Shown here one piece after another: positions 7,364 through 16,471 of a stretch of 63,907 nucleotides of DNA. The translations under genes and the position numbers were made by a program. Position 1 is the stretch's first letter; each line of letters begins with the position of its first letter. The notes under the pieces are model-generated. The model saw only the letters and a program-made list of their open reading frames with translations, did no database searches and was not told the DNA's origin. Location: assembly GCA_003224905.1 (NCBI GenBank), contig QIAA01000007.1, positions 1 to 63,907 on the forward strand, in the 5' to 3' direction. This DNA is from Acidobacteriota bacterium (GTDB taxonomy: Bacteria; Acidobacteriota; Terriglobia; Terriglobales; Acidobacteriaceae).

Positions 7364-8323
7364 TTGCGTTACCAAGAACAGGAAATCGTGCTTCACACCG
7401 AAGCCCGGTACGGCAAGCGTCTGCCGCTAGATTTTTGCGGTGCCGTCTGCCGCCAGTTAGCTCCGATGATGCTCGGCTCTGTGCGGATGGCCATTGAGGG
7501 AACAAGCAGCCATCTCGGCGCAGCACCGCTCTGGCTGCGTCAGGCTTCTGATGTCCGGCTGGTTGGCATCTCGGAGAGAGGCCAAGGGGATACCGCTCTA
7601 CATCTCGAAGCCCCTCCCTTGGGCGAGGCAGCAGAAGAACTTTACAAGCAGCAGACACTCTGGGAAACGAAACCAGCGCCTCAAGATACAGCCGTCAACA
7701 TTCTGGCGCGAGTGATGCGCGACGTTCGTACCGGCGACCCCGAGAGTCCGCTTTACGACTTGCCCCTGCTGAAACATCTCAGCCATATTCACCGACTCTT
7801 TCGTCATAGCCTCATCGCAATGGAAATGCCCCAAAACAGCAAGCCAGAATATGGATTCACGCGTGTGGATGAGCAGGTGGCGCTGAAGGCGCTCGAGCTT
7901 AGCGAGCGTACTCCAGCTCCGCGGCCGGTACGCGTGAGCGGTCACCTCGACATGATTCGCCACAGCACACGGTCTTTCGAGTTGCTTCTGGAAGAGCGGA
8001 GGCCGGTCCGAGGAGTTTTGGAAGATGCGACTGCGATGGATACTCTCAAGTCCTTGTTGGGATTCAGAGTCTTGGTAGTGGGCAAAGCAGTGTATCGTCC
8101 CTCAGGCTCTCTGCTCCGAATTGATGCCCACGGTGTGGCTAGTGGTCAAGGTGAATCCAAGCTTTTCGAAAAGGTTCCCGGCCCGGTCGAGAAGCGGCCT
8201 GCTCCGGTGCGCTACAAGCCAGGGGAACAGGCTAGGCGCGGGGTACCTGGTTTCTTTGGCAAGTGGCCAGGGGAAGAAACCGACGAGCAGTTGCTGGCGA
8301 TGCTGAAGGAGTTGAGTGAATAA
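7364..8323 (+). CDS. Unknown 319-residue protein, likely partner (antitoxin?) of the PIN toxin
   Basis: I do not recognise a named family. The TTG start at 7364 has a good GGAGG six bases upstream (7353-7357). No signal peptide or membrane segment is visible. Residues about 195-265 (P-R-P-V-R-V-S-G-H-L-D-M-I, then F-E-L-L-L-E-E-R-R-P-V-R-G-V-L, F-R-V-L-V-V-G-K-A-V-Y-R-P-S-G) look like a small beta-rich module with alternating hydrophobic strands, OB-fold-like. The last 30 residues are charged and helical, a common arrangement for an antitoxin tail that wraps a toxin. Its last codons overlap the downstream PIN gene by 8 nt, so the two are translationally coupled. Its length is far above the 70-100 residues usual for VapB-type antitoxins. 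Confidence 0.7.
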   Translation: MRYQEQEIVLHTEARYGKRLPLDFCGAVCRQLAPMMLGSVRMAIEGTSSHLGAAPLWLRQASDVRLVGISERGQGDTALHLEAPPLGEAAEELYKQQTLWETKPAPQDTAVNILARVMRDVRTGDPESPLYDLPLLKHLSHIHRLFRHSLIAMEMPQNSKPEYGFTRVDEQVALKALELSERTPAPRPVRVSGHLDMIRHSTRSFELLLEERRPVRGVLEDATAMDTLKSLLGFRVLVVGKAVYRPSGSLLRIDAHGVASGQGESKLFEKVPGPVEKRPAPVRYKPGEQARRGVPGFFGKWPGEETDEQLLAMLKELSE

Positions 8324-8801
8324 AGGCACGCTCTATCTTTTTGATACGACTGTCCTCCTTGCCCTAATCCGGGGGCGGGAGCTTGGCCGATACATCAACC
8401 ATACTTTCACGCTGTCGGATGTCATCAATAAGCCTCTCATCAGCGTCGTCAGTCATGGTGAGATATGGGTAATGGCTGAACGCAACGGCTGGGGAGAAAA
8501 AAAGCGCCAGGCGCTCTCAGAGATGCTGGGTGACCTGGTGACCCTCGATCTCAACGATCGCTCCATCATTGAGGCGTATGTAGAAGTTGATAAGAAAAAT
8601 CGCTCCCATCCCAAGGGAGCGCGCGTTCTTTCGGACAATGACAAGTGGATTGCCGCAACGTCGCGTGCTGCGTCAGCGGTACTGCTGACCACGGACCAAG
8701 ATTTCATACATCTCAATCCAGACGTTTGCACCGCACACTATGTTGATCCTAGGTCACGCCTACCGCAATCCAACGCTGGCACGCAGCAGGAATTGCCATG
8801 A
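8316..8801 (+). CDS. PIN-domain ribonuclease toxin (VapC-like)
   Basis: 161 residues from a GTG at 8316. The PIN-domain acidic set is complete: D10 in L-F-D-T-T-V-L-L, E49 in S-H-G-E-I, D109 in S-D-N-D-K-W-I-A-A and D127 in L-L-T-T-D-Q-D-F. These chelate Mg/Mn in VapC-type endoribonucleases that cleave tRNA, rRNA or mRNA. It overlaps the upstream 319-residue gene by 8 nt; such coupling is typical of toxin-antitoxin operons, but the partner is not a recognised VapB, PhD or AbrB protein. An ATG at 8798 overlaps its stop, so more coding sequence may follow. Confidence 0.85.
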   Translation: MNKGTLYLFDTTVLLALIRGRELGRYINHTFTLSDVINKPLISVVSHGEIWVMAERNGWGEKKRQALSEMLGDLVTLDLNDRSIIEAYVEVDKKNRSHPKGARVLSDNDKWIAATSRAASAVLLTTDQDFIHLNPDVCTAHYVDPRSRLPQSNAGTQQELP

Positions 8802-9006
8802 GCGCGTCGAGTGGCCCAGAAATCATCCTGAATCTTGGTACGTCTGCGATGAGGCGGGCTTCATCTACTCCCTGCGGGCGCGTGCTTACGTTGGCATGGG
8901 CAGCGAAGAAGAAGCTGGCACTGCTACGAAGGTTCGCTATCTGGACTACCTGGTTGCGACACCATTCCCGGTTCCGGAACGATTTCATACCACCGTTATG
9001 GAGTGA
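8740..9006 (+). CDS. Doubtful small ORF after the PIN gene
   Basis: This frame encodes a plausible stretch (W-Y-V-C-D-E-A-G-F-I-Y-S-L-R-A-R-A-Y-V-G, then V-R-Y-L-D-Y-L-V-A-T-P) ending at 9006, but its only early start is a TTG deep inside the PIN gene. The ATG at 8798, which overlaps the PIN stop as ATGA, opens a different frame. That suggests either a small frameshifted third gene or chance. No family recognised. Confidence 0.3.
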   Translation: MLILGHAYRNPTLARSRNCHERVEWPRNHPESWYVCDEAGFIYSLRARAYVGMGSEEEAGTATKVRYLDYLVATPFPVPERFHTTVME

Positions 9007-9218
9007 AGACGAAAAGAAGAAGATGCCGGTCGCACTCAGGTCGGGTCGAGGCTACGGTCGGAATCCGAAACATGTTTGAAGAAGTATTCGTAGAATTGGA
9101 AAAGCAGCTGCAGACGAAACTTTCCATCGGACCCAATCCGCTGGTCTGTATCACTCCGGTCGTAGGCGATAATGAGAGCAGGATGACGGCCGTGACTTCA
9201 CCACAAGTGAGATTCTGA
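9003..9218 (+). CDS. Doubtful small ORF, 71 residues
   Basis: It starts at a GTG overlapping the preceding frame's stop (GTGA, 9003-9006) and encodes a basic N-terminus followed by an amphipathic stretch (M-F-E-E-V-F-V-E-L-E-K-Q-L). Together with the preceding frame it could be the remains of one gene. No family recognised. Positions 9219-9380 hold nothing I can support. Confidence 0.25.
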   Translation: MKTKRRRCRSHSGRVEATVGIRNMFEEVFVELEKQLQTKLSIGPNPLVCITPVVGDNESRMTAVTSPQVRF

Positions 9219-9380
9219 TGAACCTGTCCAAAAATGCCGCCACGATCCCTGCGCTGCTGGATGCGTTTTCGACGATACTTTTGTACAGGAAGCGCACGAA
9301 GCACTAAAAGTCTGCGCTCGGCTTGGCGGTTGCATTTCTCGGCTAGAGGAGTTTCACAGAGATAATCGCCGAGAGAAGCT

Positions 9381-11180
9381 CTACCACGCCCAGGCGTACG
9401 CCTCCACCCGGGGGTCGGCCCCGGCACTGAGCACGCCGGTCTTAGAGTCGAGAACGATACCGCCATTTGAACCGAGAATCCATGGGCCTTGAACGCGCAG
9501 CTTGTGGCCGCGAGCGATGAGAGCTTGACGGGTGGCCTCCGGAATTCGTGCTTCCACCGACATCACGCCGGGATACATGGTGTGGGGGAAATAAGAAGCT
9601 GGGAAGCTGCTCGATGACCAGCGCGGCGCCTCGATAGCTTGCTGGATGTTCATTCCGAAGTCAACGAGGTTAATGAGCGTCTGCATGGTGCGTGCGATCT
9701 GGTCGTCGCCACCGGGACTGCCGAGGATTGCGTAGGGCCGGCCATTTTTCATGACGAGGGTGCTCTGCAGCGTGCTGCGGGGGCGCTTGCCAGGCTCGAG
9801 AGAGTTGGCTTCGCCGGGTGTCAACGAGTAGTAATCGCCGCGGCAGTTGAAGATGATTCCCGTGTCGCCCATCACTACCCCGGTTCCCATGATCTCGTGC
9901 AGGCTGGGCTCGAAGCTCACCATGTTCCGGGCTTGATCCACCACGGCCATGTAGCTTGTGTCACCGTCGTGGCTGGCGTTGCCATTGAGATTCACCTGCG
10001 GTTGGGCAGCGCGCGTGGACGCTTCCCCAGGCCGAAGCTCCAGCGATGCTTTCTGTGGATCGATCAGCTTGCGCCGCTCACGCGCGTACTCTTTTGAGAG
10101 CAGGCGGTCGTAGGGAATTTTGATGAAGTCTGCGTCGCCGAGAAATTTCTCACGATCCGCCATCGCGAGCTTGAGCGCTTCGACGCTGGTGTGGATGAAA
10201 TCGGGGCTGTTATGACCGAAGGATTTCAGGTCGTAACCCTCGAGGATGTTGAGGGCAAAGAGTTCAGCGGGACCCTGAGTCGCTGAGGGGTTCTTATAAA
10301 CCTGGTAGCCGCGGTACTCAATGGAGACCGGCTCCTCGACTTTGGCCGTGTACGCAGCGAAATCTTCGTAGCGAAACAAGCCGCCGTCTGCTTCCGAAAA
10401 GCGGGCCAGCTCCCGGGCGATGTCCCCTTTATAGAAACGATCCCGCGCGGCCTTGAGCGCTTCGTGCCGCCCTTGAGCCTTGCTCGCGTTTTCGGCTTCG
10501 ATGAGTTTCTTCAAGGTGCGGGCAAGATCGGGGTTTCGGAAAATTGCGCCAGCTTTGGGCGGCTTCCCATCAGGCAAGTAAATCCTGACCGTTGATGGAT
10601 ATTTGCTGATCTTCTCCTGGCTCTCGGCGATCAGGCCGCTGAGCCGCTCACTCAGGGGAAATCCCTTTTCTGCGAGATCGATGGCGGGCTGCAGCACCTG
10701 CTCGAAGCTCATCGTGCCCCAGCGATCCAGGATGATGTACCAGGCGTCGACCACCCCGGGAATGCCGCCTGCGAGCAGGCCGTCACTATCAGGCAGCTTG
10801 CCGCCGTTGTTTTTCTTGTACCAATCAATCGTTGCCAGCTTGGGCGCGCGTGGCTCGGCATTTATGGAATAGACCTTCTTCTCTGAGGCGTTGTAGATGA
10901 GGATTTCTGCGTCGCTACCAACTCCATTCATGGGGAAATCAGTAAGTGCGAGCGCGGCCTGGCCGGCTACGGCGGCATCGAACGCATTTCCGCCCGCTTG
11001 CAGAATGCGGCGTGCGGCTTCCGTGGCCTCGGCCTTCATGGAGGAAACTGCGGCGGTGCGTCCGCGGATCACGGGGCGCATCGTGTTATCCAACGAGGGA
11101 TCATCACCCTGGGCATTCGCAAAGATGGTGAGACTACAAAAAATGAGTATCGAGCGAAACGCGCGTCCTGAGCAGAGCAT
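9381..11180 (-). CDS. ggt: Gamma-glutamyltransferase, exported
   Basis: A 599-residue N-terminal-nucleophile hydrolase with an N-terminal signal peptide (hydrophobic core around residues 9-20, cleavage near N-A-Q). Family landmarks are the G-G-N-A-F-D-A-A-V-A motif near residue 65, the nucleophile region D-G-D-T-S-Y-M-A-V-V-D (the Thr becomes the N-terminus of the small subunit after self-cleavage), and the G-S-P-G-G-D-D oxyanion/substrate loop. It cleaves or transfers gamma-glutamyl groups of glutathione and related peptides in the periplasm. The sequence around the nucleophile differs from E. coli GGT, so substrate preference may differ. It is monocistronic, with 95 bp to the upstream glnD stop. 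Confidence 0.92.
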   Translation of the reverse strand: MLCSGRAFRSILIFCSLTIFANAQGDDPSLDNTMRPVIRGRTAAVSSMKAEATEAARRILQAGGNAFDAAVAGQAALALTDFPMNGVGSDAEILIYNASEKKVYSINAEPRAPKLATIDWYKKNNGGKLPDSDGLLAGGIPGVVDAWYIILDRWGTMSFEQVLQPAIDLAEKGFPLSERLSGLIAESQEKISKYPSTVRIYLPDGKPPKAGAIFRNPDLARTLKKLIEAENASKAQGRHEALKAARDRFYKGDIARELARFSEADGGLFRYEDFAAYTAKVEEPVSIEYRGYQVYKNPSATQGPAELFALNILEGYDLKSFGHNSPDFIHTSVEALKLAMADREKFLGDADFIKIPYDRLLSKEYARERRKLIDPQKASLELRPGEASTRAAQPQVNLNGNASHDGDTSYMAVVDQARNMVSFEPSLHEIMGTGVVMGDTGIIFNCRGDYYSLTPGEANSLEPGKRPRSTLQSTLVMKNGRPYAILGSPGGDDQIARTMQTLINLVDFGMNIQQAIEAPRWSSSSFPASYFPHTMYPGVMSVEARIPEATRQALIARGHKLRVQGPWILGSNGGIVLDSKTGVLSAGADPRVEAYAWAW

Positions 11181-11275
11181 AGAACCTGGAATCCTTTATG
11201 GGCGACGTTTGGGTAGGCAACAATCATCGGCCTCAAGGCGAGGAGCGTCAAGCCTGACTGTTCGAATGAGAACGT

Positions 11276-13954
11276 TCAGAGTTGTTGCAGGAGGGCAGTG
11301 CGCAAACTCTCCTGATGTTTGGCATCGAGCTTTGCGCCGGCTGAGGTTACATAGAAAACATCCACGGCGGTGTGACCCTGCGTGTCGATTAGCGCAATCT
11401 CAATATTGCAGCCCAGTTCTGACAAGGTTGAAGTTACGTCATAGAGAAGGCCGGGCCGGTCCGTAGCCGTAAGTTCCAGGAGCGTACTGTGGGCGGAACA
11501 GGCGTTGTCCATGTAAACACGGGGATCGATTTTAACTTTAGGTGCCTGGATGACCGGTTTGAACTTCGCCTCCATTAACTCTGCAACATCCACTCTGCCG
11601 GAAACTGCATCAGCGAGGTCCCTTTTAAGACGCTCCCTCTCGCCCGGGTTCAAATCGAGCGTGCGGAATCGGTCCGAAAAGCGAAAGATGTCCAGGACGA
11701 TGCCGCTGCGGTTCGACCACGCATCTGCTTTGAGGATATTCATCCCCCACGAGGAAAGCGTACCGACCACACTCGCGAACAGGAAGGGGTGATCGAGAGT
11801 GAGCAGGGTCATTTGGTAGTGGCCGTCGTGCCTGCTGATTTCAATTTGCGGCTCGTCCTCTGCCATGCGTTCGTAGAGCCGGTAATGAGCTGAAATTTCA
11901 GCAGCGGAATGGGTGAGCAGGTAGCGTTTGGGAAAACCCTCCAGGAACGAGACCAGGTGTTTAGAGTCAATACTGGAAGGAATCTCGGAAAGCAGTTTCG
12001 TGATCTGCTCCTGCCCGTGCGGAACGCCTGCGTTAGTACGAGACGTGTCGTGCAGACGCTGATCATCGACCGTGCGGCTCAGATGGTTAGACGCCGCGGC
12101 ATAGAGCTGCCACAGCATCTCAGCCTTCCACGGAGTCAGGGCATCGGGATTGACTGACTTGATGTCGGCGTAGGTGAGCAGGGTAAGCATCTTAAGGCGT
12201 TCAGCGGTGGCGACCGAGTCGCTGAACTCAGCGACGATTTGGAGATCAAAGATATCTCGCCGCATGATGGTCGCCGACATGCGTAAGTGATTCTCAACGA
12301 GAAACTCGACGATCTCTCGCTCAGCAGGAGTCAGCGTAAGTCGCTGAAAGATGCTACGCACAGCCTTAAGGCTTTCTTGGACGTGATTGTCCGAAGACGT
12401 GCCCTTGCCGACGTCATGGAACAACAGAGCTAGAAATAAGAGTTCCGGCTGTTCGATACCTTCGAGGATGTCGCGGAAGCGACGCTCCAGATCGGTTTCG
12501 GGTTTGCGGAGGGCGTGAACGTTCTCGATGGCAATGATGGAGTGTTCATCGACCGTATACCGATGGTAGTAATCACGGATGACGAGAGAATCGATGGCCT
12601 GCAATTCCGGGAACAGAAGGACGAGCAGGCCAAGGCGATGTATGGCCCGGAGAGCGGCCCCTGCATTAGGCAGGATCAGAATTCTTTTCAACTGCACCCA
12701 GAGATCAGATTGCGTTTTCGCCCATTTTTCGATTTCCGGCAGCGCTGCTTCTACGCAACGCTCCGTTTCAGCGCCGAGCTTCAGTCCATGCCGTGCTGTG
12801 AACTCAAACAAGGCGAAAACTACTGAAGGATCGTTCACAGATGAGAGTTGTCGAAGAAAGACGCGACCCTCGACTACAGAAAAATCGGCATTGGACAGGC
12901 GCGACTTGCGATGTTCGAACAAACGGTAGAGACCGGAGCGCGCCGGAGGAATCTCGTCGAAGAGAACGGTCAGGCGGTAGATGGAGCGCGCGTGGCGGAA
13001 GTAACCACGCATCCACTCCGCTGGCGAAATGGGTCCAACAGGTATGCCGATACCCGCAGCCGCGGCTTGGGACTGCAGCTCATACGTGAGGCCGTTCAGG
13101 TCGCGGCCTTGCTGATAATGGAGAAAGCACCGGACCGAGGAAAGGAATCCGAGAGCCGCACCGCATTCCCTTTGAAGCGTGCCGGGCAAAAGAGTTTCTG
13201 ACTCTGGCCAGCGGGCTGTCCTTTCAAGTGCGGTTATCAAGGCCAGCCAGCAGGCAACCTGGTAATCCCGCATTCCGCCGGGACATTCTTTGATGTTGGG
13301 CTCAAGATGGAAGATTGTGTTGCCATATTTATTGTGGCGGGCCCAGGTCAGTTCGGTCAGACGCTGCTGCAGTTCCAGGGCTTCACAAGCGACCATCCTC
13401 GGAATCACATTCTTGTGTAGCTGTTCAAAAATGTCGCCATTACCGCAGATATACCGGCAGTCAAGCAGCGAGATGTTGAACTCCAGATTGTCGCGATGCA
13501 GTCGGCCACATTCCGAGAGAGTGCGGGTGGTGGGACTTACTCGCAAGTGAAGATCCCATAACGACTGGGACAACGTTCGGATGAGTTGCTTGCTCTCGGA
13601 ATCGTTGATTTCTCCTTCCGATAAGAAGATCAGATCGATATCGGAGCAAGGAAATAGGGTCTGGCGTCCGTAGCCACCGAGCGCAGCGACACAGATTCCA
13701 GCCTTGGCAGACGCCGCTTGAGACTCCCACAGCTGCTTGACAAGCGCATCGATCACGTCCGACCGCTGCCGGATGGCAGCCAGTCCATCATGCGACTGCT
13801 CAAATTTAGAGCGGATCGTCGCCACTTCAGCTTGGTAGAGGCTTGAAAGCAGATTACCTTCCGGGATGGTCGCAACCGACTCGTCGGCGGTTGGTGAGAT
13901 CACTGCGGGCTCCGGCACAGAAATGTCCGCGAAGTCGTCCGCACAACAAAACAC
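11276..13954 (-). CDS. glnD: Bifunctional [protein-PII] uridylyltransferase / uridylyl-removing enzyme
   Basis: 892 residues, the normal GlnD length. The nucleotidyltransferase domain has G-G-Y-G-R-Q-T-L-F-P-C-S-D-I-D-L near residues 90-110. A helical linker follows, then an HD domain (Y-T-V-D-E-H-S, then L-L-F-H-D-V-G-K-G) and two C-terminal ACT domains that sense glutamine. GlnD uridylylates PII when glutamine is low and removes UMP when it is high, controlling glutamine synthetase and nitrogen genes. No glnB/glnK or amtB is in this window. Both catalytic halves keep their key residues, so both activities are expected. Confidence 0.95.
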   Translation of the reverse strand: MFCCADDFADISVPEPAVISPTADESVATIPEGNLLSSLYQAEVATIRSKFEQSHDGLAAIRQRSDVIDALVKQLWESQAASAKAGICVAALGGYGRQTLFPCSDIDLIFLSEGEINDSESKQLIRTLSQSLWDLHLRVSPTTRTLSECGRLHRDNLEFNISLLDCRYICGNGDIFEQLHKNVIPRMVACEALELQQRLTELTWARHNKYGNTIFHLEPNIKECPGGMRDYQVACWLALITALERTARWPESETLLPGTLQRECGAALGFLSSVRCFLHYQQGRDLNGLTYELQSQAAAAGIGIPVGPISPAEWMRGYFRHARSIYRLTVLFDEIPPARSGLYRLFEHRKSRLSNADFSVVEGRVFLRQLSSVNDPSVVFALFEFTARHGLKLGAETERCVEAALPEIEKWAKTQSDLWVQLKRILILPNAGAALRAIHRLGLLVLLFPELQAIDSLVIRDYYHRYTVDEHSIIAIENVHALRKPETDLERRFRDILEGIEQPELLFLALLFHDVGKGTSSDNHVQESLKAVRSIFQRLTLTPAEREIVEFLVENHLRMSATIMRRDIFDLQIVAEFSDSVATAERLKMLTLLTYADIKSVNPDALTPWKAEMLWQLYAAASNHLSRTVDDQRLHDTSRTNAGVPHGQEQITKLLSEIPSSIDSKHLVSFLEGFPKRYLLTHSAAEISAHYRLYERMAEDEPQIEISRHDGHYQMTLLTLDHPFLFASVVGTLSSWGMNILKADAWSNRSGIVLDIFRFSDRFRTLDLNPGERERLKRDLADAVSGRVDVAELMEAKFKPVIQAPKVKIDPRVYMDNACSAHSTLLELTATDRPGLLYDVTSTLSELGCNIEIALIDTQGHTAVDVFYVTSAGAKLDAKHQESLRTALLQQL

Positions 13955-14047
13955 AATACTTGGAAGCTGAATTGGCAGTCCAATACATAGTTCTTCTAGG
14001 GCTCATCACAAATACTCTTGTTGGGGTAGCCGTTGTTTAGCATCAAG

Positions 14048-15289
14048 TCAAGGTAGTGTCCTTAGAGTCGTGTTCGGGAACTGCGCCACTCCGAAACTAA
14101 AATCTGTGCGATCGCCCGCTCTTTTCCCCGGAGCGGGAATCAGCCTTGCCGTTAGCGGCTTCTTCCATTTAAAAGCGAGACTCGCCATATCGCCGATGAT
14201 GCGCTCCAGTTGTTCCTGCGAGACCTCGCCTGGTAGGGGAATGGCGTCGAGTCCGGTTCCGCATACGGCCGAGTAGGCTAAGAGCGAGTCCAGATCGTAG
14301 GTTCCTTCTGCCCATCTCTGAGCCAGGACCGGATCTTCGAGCACGGGCAGCATAAGGCCGGAATAGCCAACGCGCTTCGCGGTGATCGAGCGCTCGGCTT
14401 CGGTGATGAGAGCTGCCGCGCTGAGAGTTCCACTGGAACCGAACTTCGCTCCGGTCAGCTCTTCAATGGCTGCACCGATTGACGAGTCTGAGTTCGGCGC
14501 CGGGGTGGGATCAAGTCCCATGTATTTCCAACCCGAGTCCTTTTCTAACTGAGTGGCGATTACGTCCACGAAGCGACCTTGTTGTTCGAAGGCCTCGGAC
14601 AGCGATGTTTTGGCTCGGGGCCAATCCCGTTTTGCTTCCTTCAAAACGTCGGTAACGAAGTTTCCCGCTTCCCACCCAACCGAAAACTGGCGGCCCGGGC
14701 CATCGTGATTAGAACCGGGAAAGAACGGAGTATCCGGCGGAACCATGGCAACCGCCGCGAAGTTGAAATTGGATGTGCCGTTGCGACTGTGGTCTTCGAG
14801 ATACTTGATGATTTGGGCGGCGGCTTGGATGGCATTCCAGCGCACTCCGTTCTCGTCTGCCACAACCACAGTCGCGTTGGCCCAGGTAGGCGGCAACACT
14901 TGAGTGAGCAGTTCCACGTTGCCGAGGTCTGACGAAGTGTTGAGAGTCAGGGGGCCAATGTTAAAGAGAAAACTTTCCTTCTCTGCAAGCTGATCAAGAG
15001 ATTTGAAGAAAGCGAGATTTTCCTTTGTGGAACGGCCGCCTGAGTACTGGACGAACGGCTGAGTTGTGATCCGGATGGTCTGCACTTGATAGCCCGCTTT
15101 TTCAAACGTGTCCTTCGCTCGGCGAAGGAAGGGGAGAGCGTCTTGAACCGGCTGCAGACTCTGCGAGCCGTCAATTCGCACGAAGGCCGTGATGGCGCGG
15201 ATTTTCGGTTGGCGATATTGCTCGGCTCCGAGAACGGGCGAACTCGCGGCGAGCATCAACAGGGTGAAAGCCTGAAAACGAGAGTGCAA
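14048..15289 (-). CDS. DUF711 (UPF0210-like) protein with a signal peptide
   Basis: 413 residues from the TTG at 15289, chosen because a strong GGAGGT lies five bases upstream and because it places a clear Sec signal (R-F-Q-A-F-T-L-L-M-L-A-A-S-S-P-V-L-G-A) at the N-terminus. The body matches DUF711: K-I-R-A-I-T-A-F-V-R, F-F-P-G-S-N-H, Y-M-G-L-D-P-T-P-A-P-N-S-D-S-S-I-G-A, G-S-S-G-T-L-S-A-A-A and G-Y-S-G-L-M-L-P-V-L-E-D. The family resembles glycyl-radical-like barrel proteins, but its function is not established. The better-known members are cytoplasmic, so export is the odd feature here. Confidence 0.85.
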   Translation of the reverse strand: MHSRFQAFTLLMLAASSPVLGAEQYRQPKIRAITAFVRIDGSQSLQPVQDALPFLRRAKDTFEKAGYQVQTIRITTQPFVQYSGGRSTKENLAFFKSLDQLAEKESFLFNIGPLTLNTSSDLGNVELLTQVLPPTWANATVVVADENGVRWNAIQAAAQIIKYLEDHSRNGTSNFNFAAVAMVPPDTPFFPGSNHDGPGRQFSVGWEAGNFVTDVLKEAKRDWPRAKTSLSEAFEQQGRFVDVIATQLEKDSGWKYMGLDPTPAPNSDSSIGAAIEELTGAKFGSSGTLSAAALITEAERSITAKRVGYSGLMLPVLEDPVLAQRWAEGTYDLDSLLAYSAVCGTGLDAIPLPGEVSQEQLERIIGDMASLAFKWKKPLTARLIPAPGKRAGDRTDFSFGVAQFPNTTLRTLP

Positions 15290-15360
15290 AATGTACCTCC
15301 AGGCCGGGATCGGGGCAGCGCAGTCGCAAGTAACCCCAGGTCGCAACCGCCTGTCGGTGC

Positions 15361-15366
15361 TATAAT
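15361..15366 (+). promoter_or_regulatory. Sigma-70 -10 box for the 113-residue gene
   Basis: A consensus TATAAT lies 22 bp before the ATG at 15389, which would give a leader of about 15-17 nt. No good -35 is seen at the ideal distance. Confidence 0.45.
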
Positions 15367-15388
15367 TCCCTGCTTCTGAGGGCAACAC

Positions 15389-15730
15389 ATGGCAAACCTG
15401 CAATCTCTGCTGGCCAGCGCCAAAGTCGAGCGGGAGCGCGCCCGCCAGGAATTGCAACGCTTGGATGGCGTGGTGCGTCTGTTAAGCGGACACAACACTC
15501 ACCATCGCTCTCCCAAGGTTGCCAGCACCAACTCGGGACAACCCAACTCGCGCAGTTCCAAGACTGCGGCTACTCACCAGACTAACCGCAAAGCGCTGCG
15601 GTTGTCGAAACCATCTCCGCAGGCGTTGTATTGGGAGAGCATGACCCCGCAACAACGCTCCAACGAGATGAAGCGGCGCATGTCCAAGTGGTCCAAAGAC
15701 GCCAAGCGGCGCTGGAATAAGGGCGCATAG
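15389..15730 (+). CDS. Small basic hypothetical protein
   Basis: 113 residues, strongly basic, with a predicted N-terminal coiled coil (A-K-V-E-R-E-R-A-R-Q-E-L-Q-R-L), a low-complexity Ser/Thr/Asn-rich middle, and a Lys/Arg-rich tail (M-T-P-Q-Q-R-S-N-E-M-K-R-R-M-S-K-W). The layout suggests a small nucleic-acid-binding protein, but I recognise no family. It has its own -10 box and is divergent from the DUF711 gene; the stop is 30 bp from the convergent gene at 15761. Confidence 0.65.
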   Translation: MANLQSLLASAKVERERARQELQRLDGVVRLLSGHNTHHRSPKVASTNSGQPNSRSSKTAATHQTNRKALRLSKPSPQALYWESMTPQQRSNEMKRRMSKWSKDAKRRWNKGA

Positions 15731-15760
15731 TCACTCATTCTTCTCACCTGCGCTTGATAA

Positions 15761-16465
15761 TTACATGTAGAACAAACTGAGGCGGGGTAGATTGTATTGC
15801 TCGAGCAACCGTTTGTGAGTGTATTGTTTCTGCAATTGTTCGATCTGTGCCGCAGGCATCTTTCGCCGGTGAGGGGCGAGTTCACGATCGGCTTCGGCGC
15901 GCACAGTCACGATCTCGTCATCCGGAATTGCGGCAAGCAGAGCGGCAAACAGTTTTTCCTCGAGCACGGTGAGACGGCGCTCCAGATTCTCGAGACGTGA
16001 TGGAACGCCTTTGGCCTCCAACTCCGCGGCCAGTTCCCGCAACGAGCTTGCAGCTTCCTGAGCGACCGCGCGCACTGAAATCCCGGCGCTCTCGGGCAAT
16101 TTTGCCGATTCCAGCTGCTTCGCATTACCTCGCAGGAAGGCTGCTATCTCGGAAGTCTGGAATCCTTTCTCTCGCGGCGTCTCGGGCTGTGCTGCCCCAA
16201 TGGCTGCCTCTTTCATCTCCTCTGCAGCCGACATGATTGCTTGCGAGCAGTAGGCAAGGCTGTTCACTTTTCGGGTTTTTGATGGACGTTGATCGTGCTT
16301 CTCGAATGCGTCGTCGATGCCGCGCAGCACAGCATCGAGGGGAATTCCGGCATCCTTCCACGTTTCAATCAATGCCCAGTCGAGGGTAGAAAGCAGCAGG
16401 ATGCCGCCGCGGCGCTGCTGAAAGTGTTCTTCAATTTCAGTGAAATAGTTGAAATAGTTTTCCAC
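15761..16465 (-). CDS. Conserved hypothetical protein downstream of coaX
   Basis: 234 residues opening with M-E-N-Y-F-N-Y-F-T-E-I-E-E-H-F-Q-Q-R-R-G, then L-L-S-T-L-D-W-A-L-I-E-T-W-K-D-A-G-I-P. The second half is highly helical and charged (likely coiled coil, residues about 125-175), with a K/R-rich end. It starts 6 bp after the coaX stop, so it is the last gene of the nadC-birA-coaX operon. No catalytic motif is evident; the even helical charge pattern suggests a structural or DNA-associated role, which is inference only. Confidence 0.7.
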   Translation of the reverse strand: MENYFNYFTEIEEHFQQRRGGILLLSTLDWALIETWKDAGIPLDAVLRGIDDAFEKHDQRPSKTRKVNSLAYCSQAIMSAAEEMKEAAIGAAQPETPREKGFQTSEIAAFLRGNAKQLESAKLPESAGISVRAVAQEAASSLRELAAELEAKGVPSRLENLERRLTVLEEKLFAALLAAIPDDEIVTVRAEADRELAPHRRKMPAAQIEQLQKQYTHKRLLEQYNLPRLSLFYM

Positions 16466-16471
16466 TGAAAC

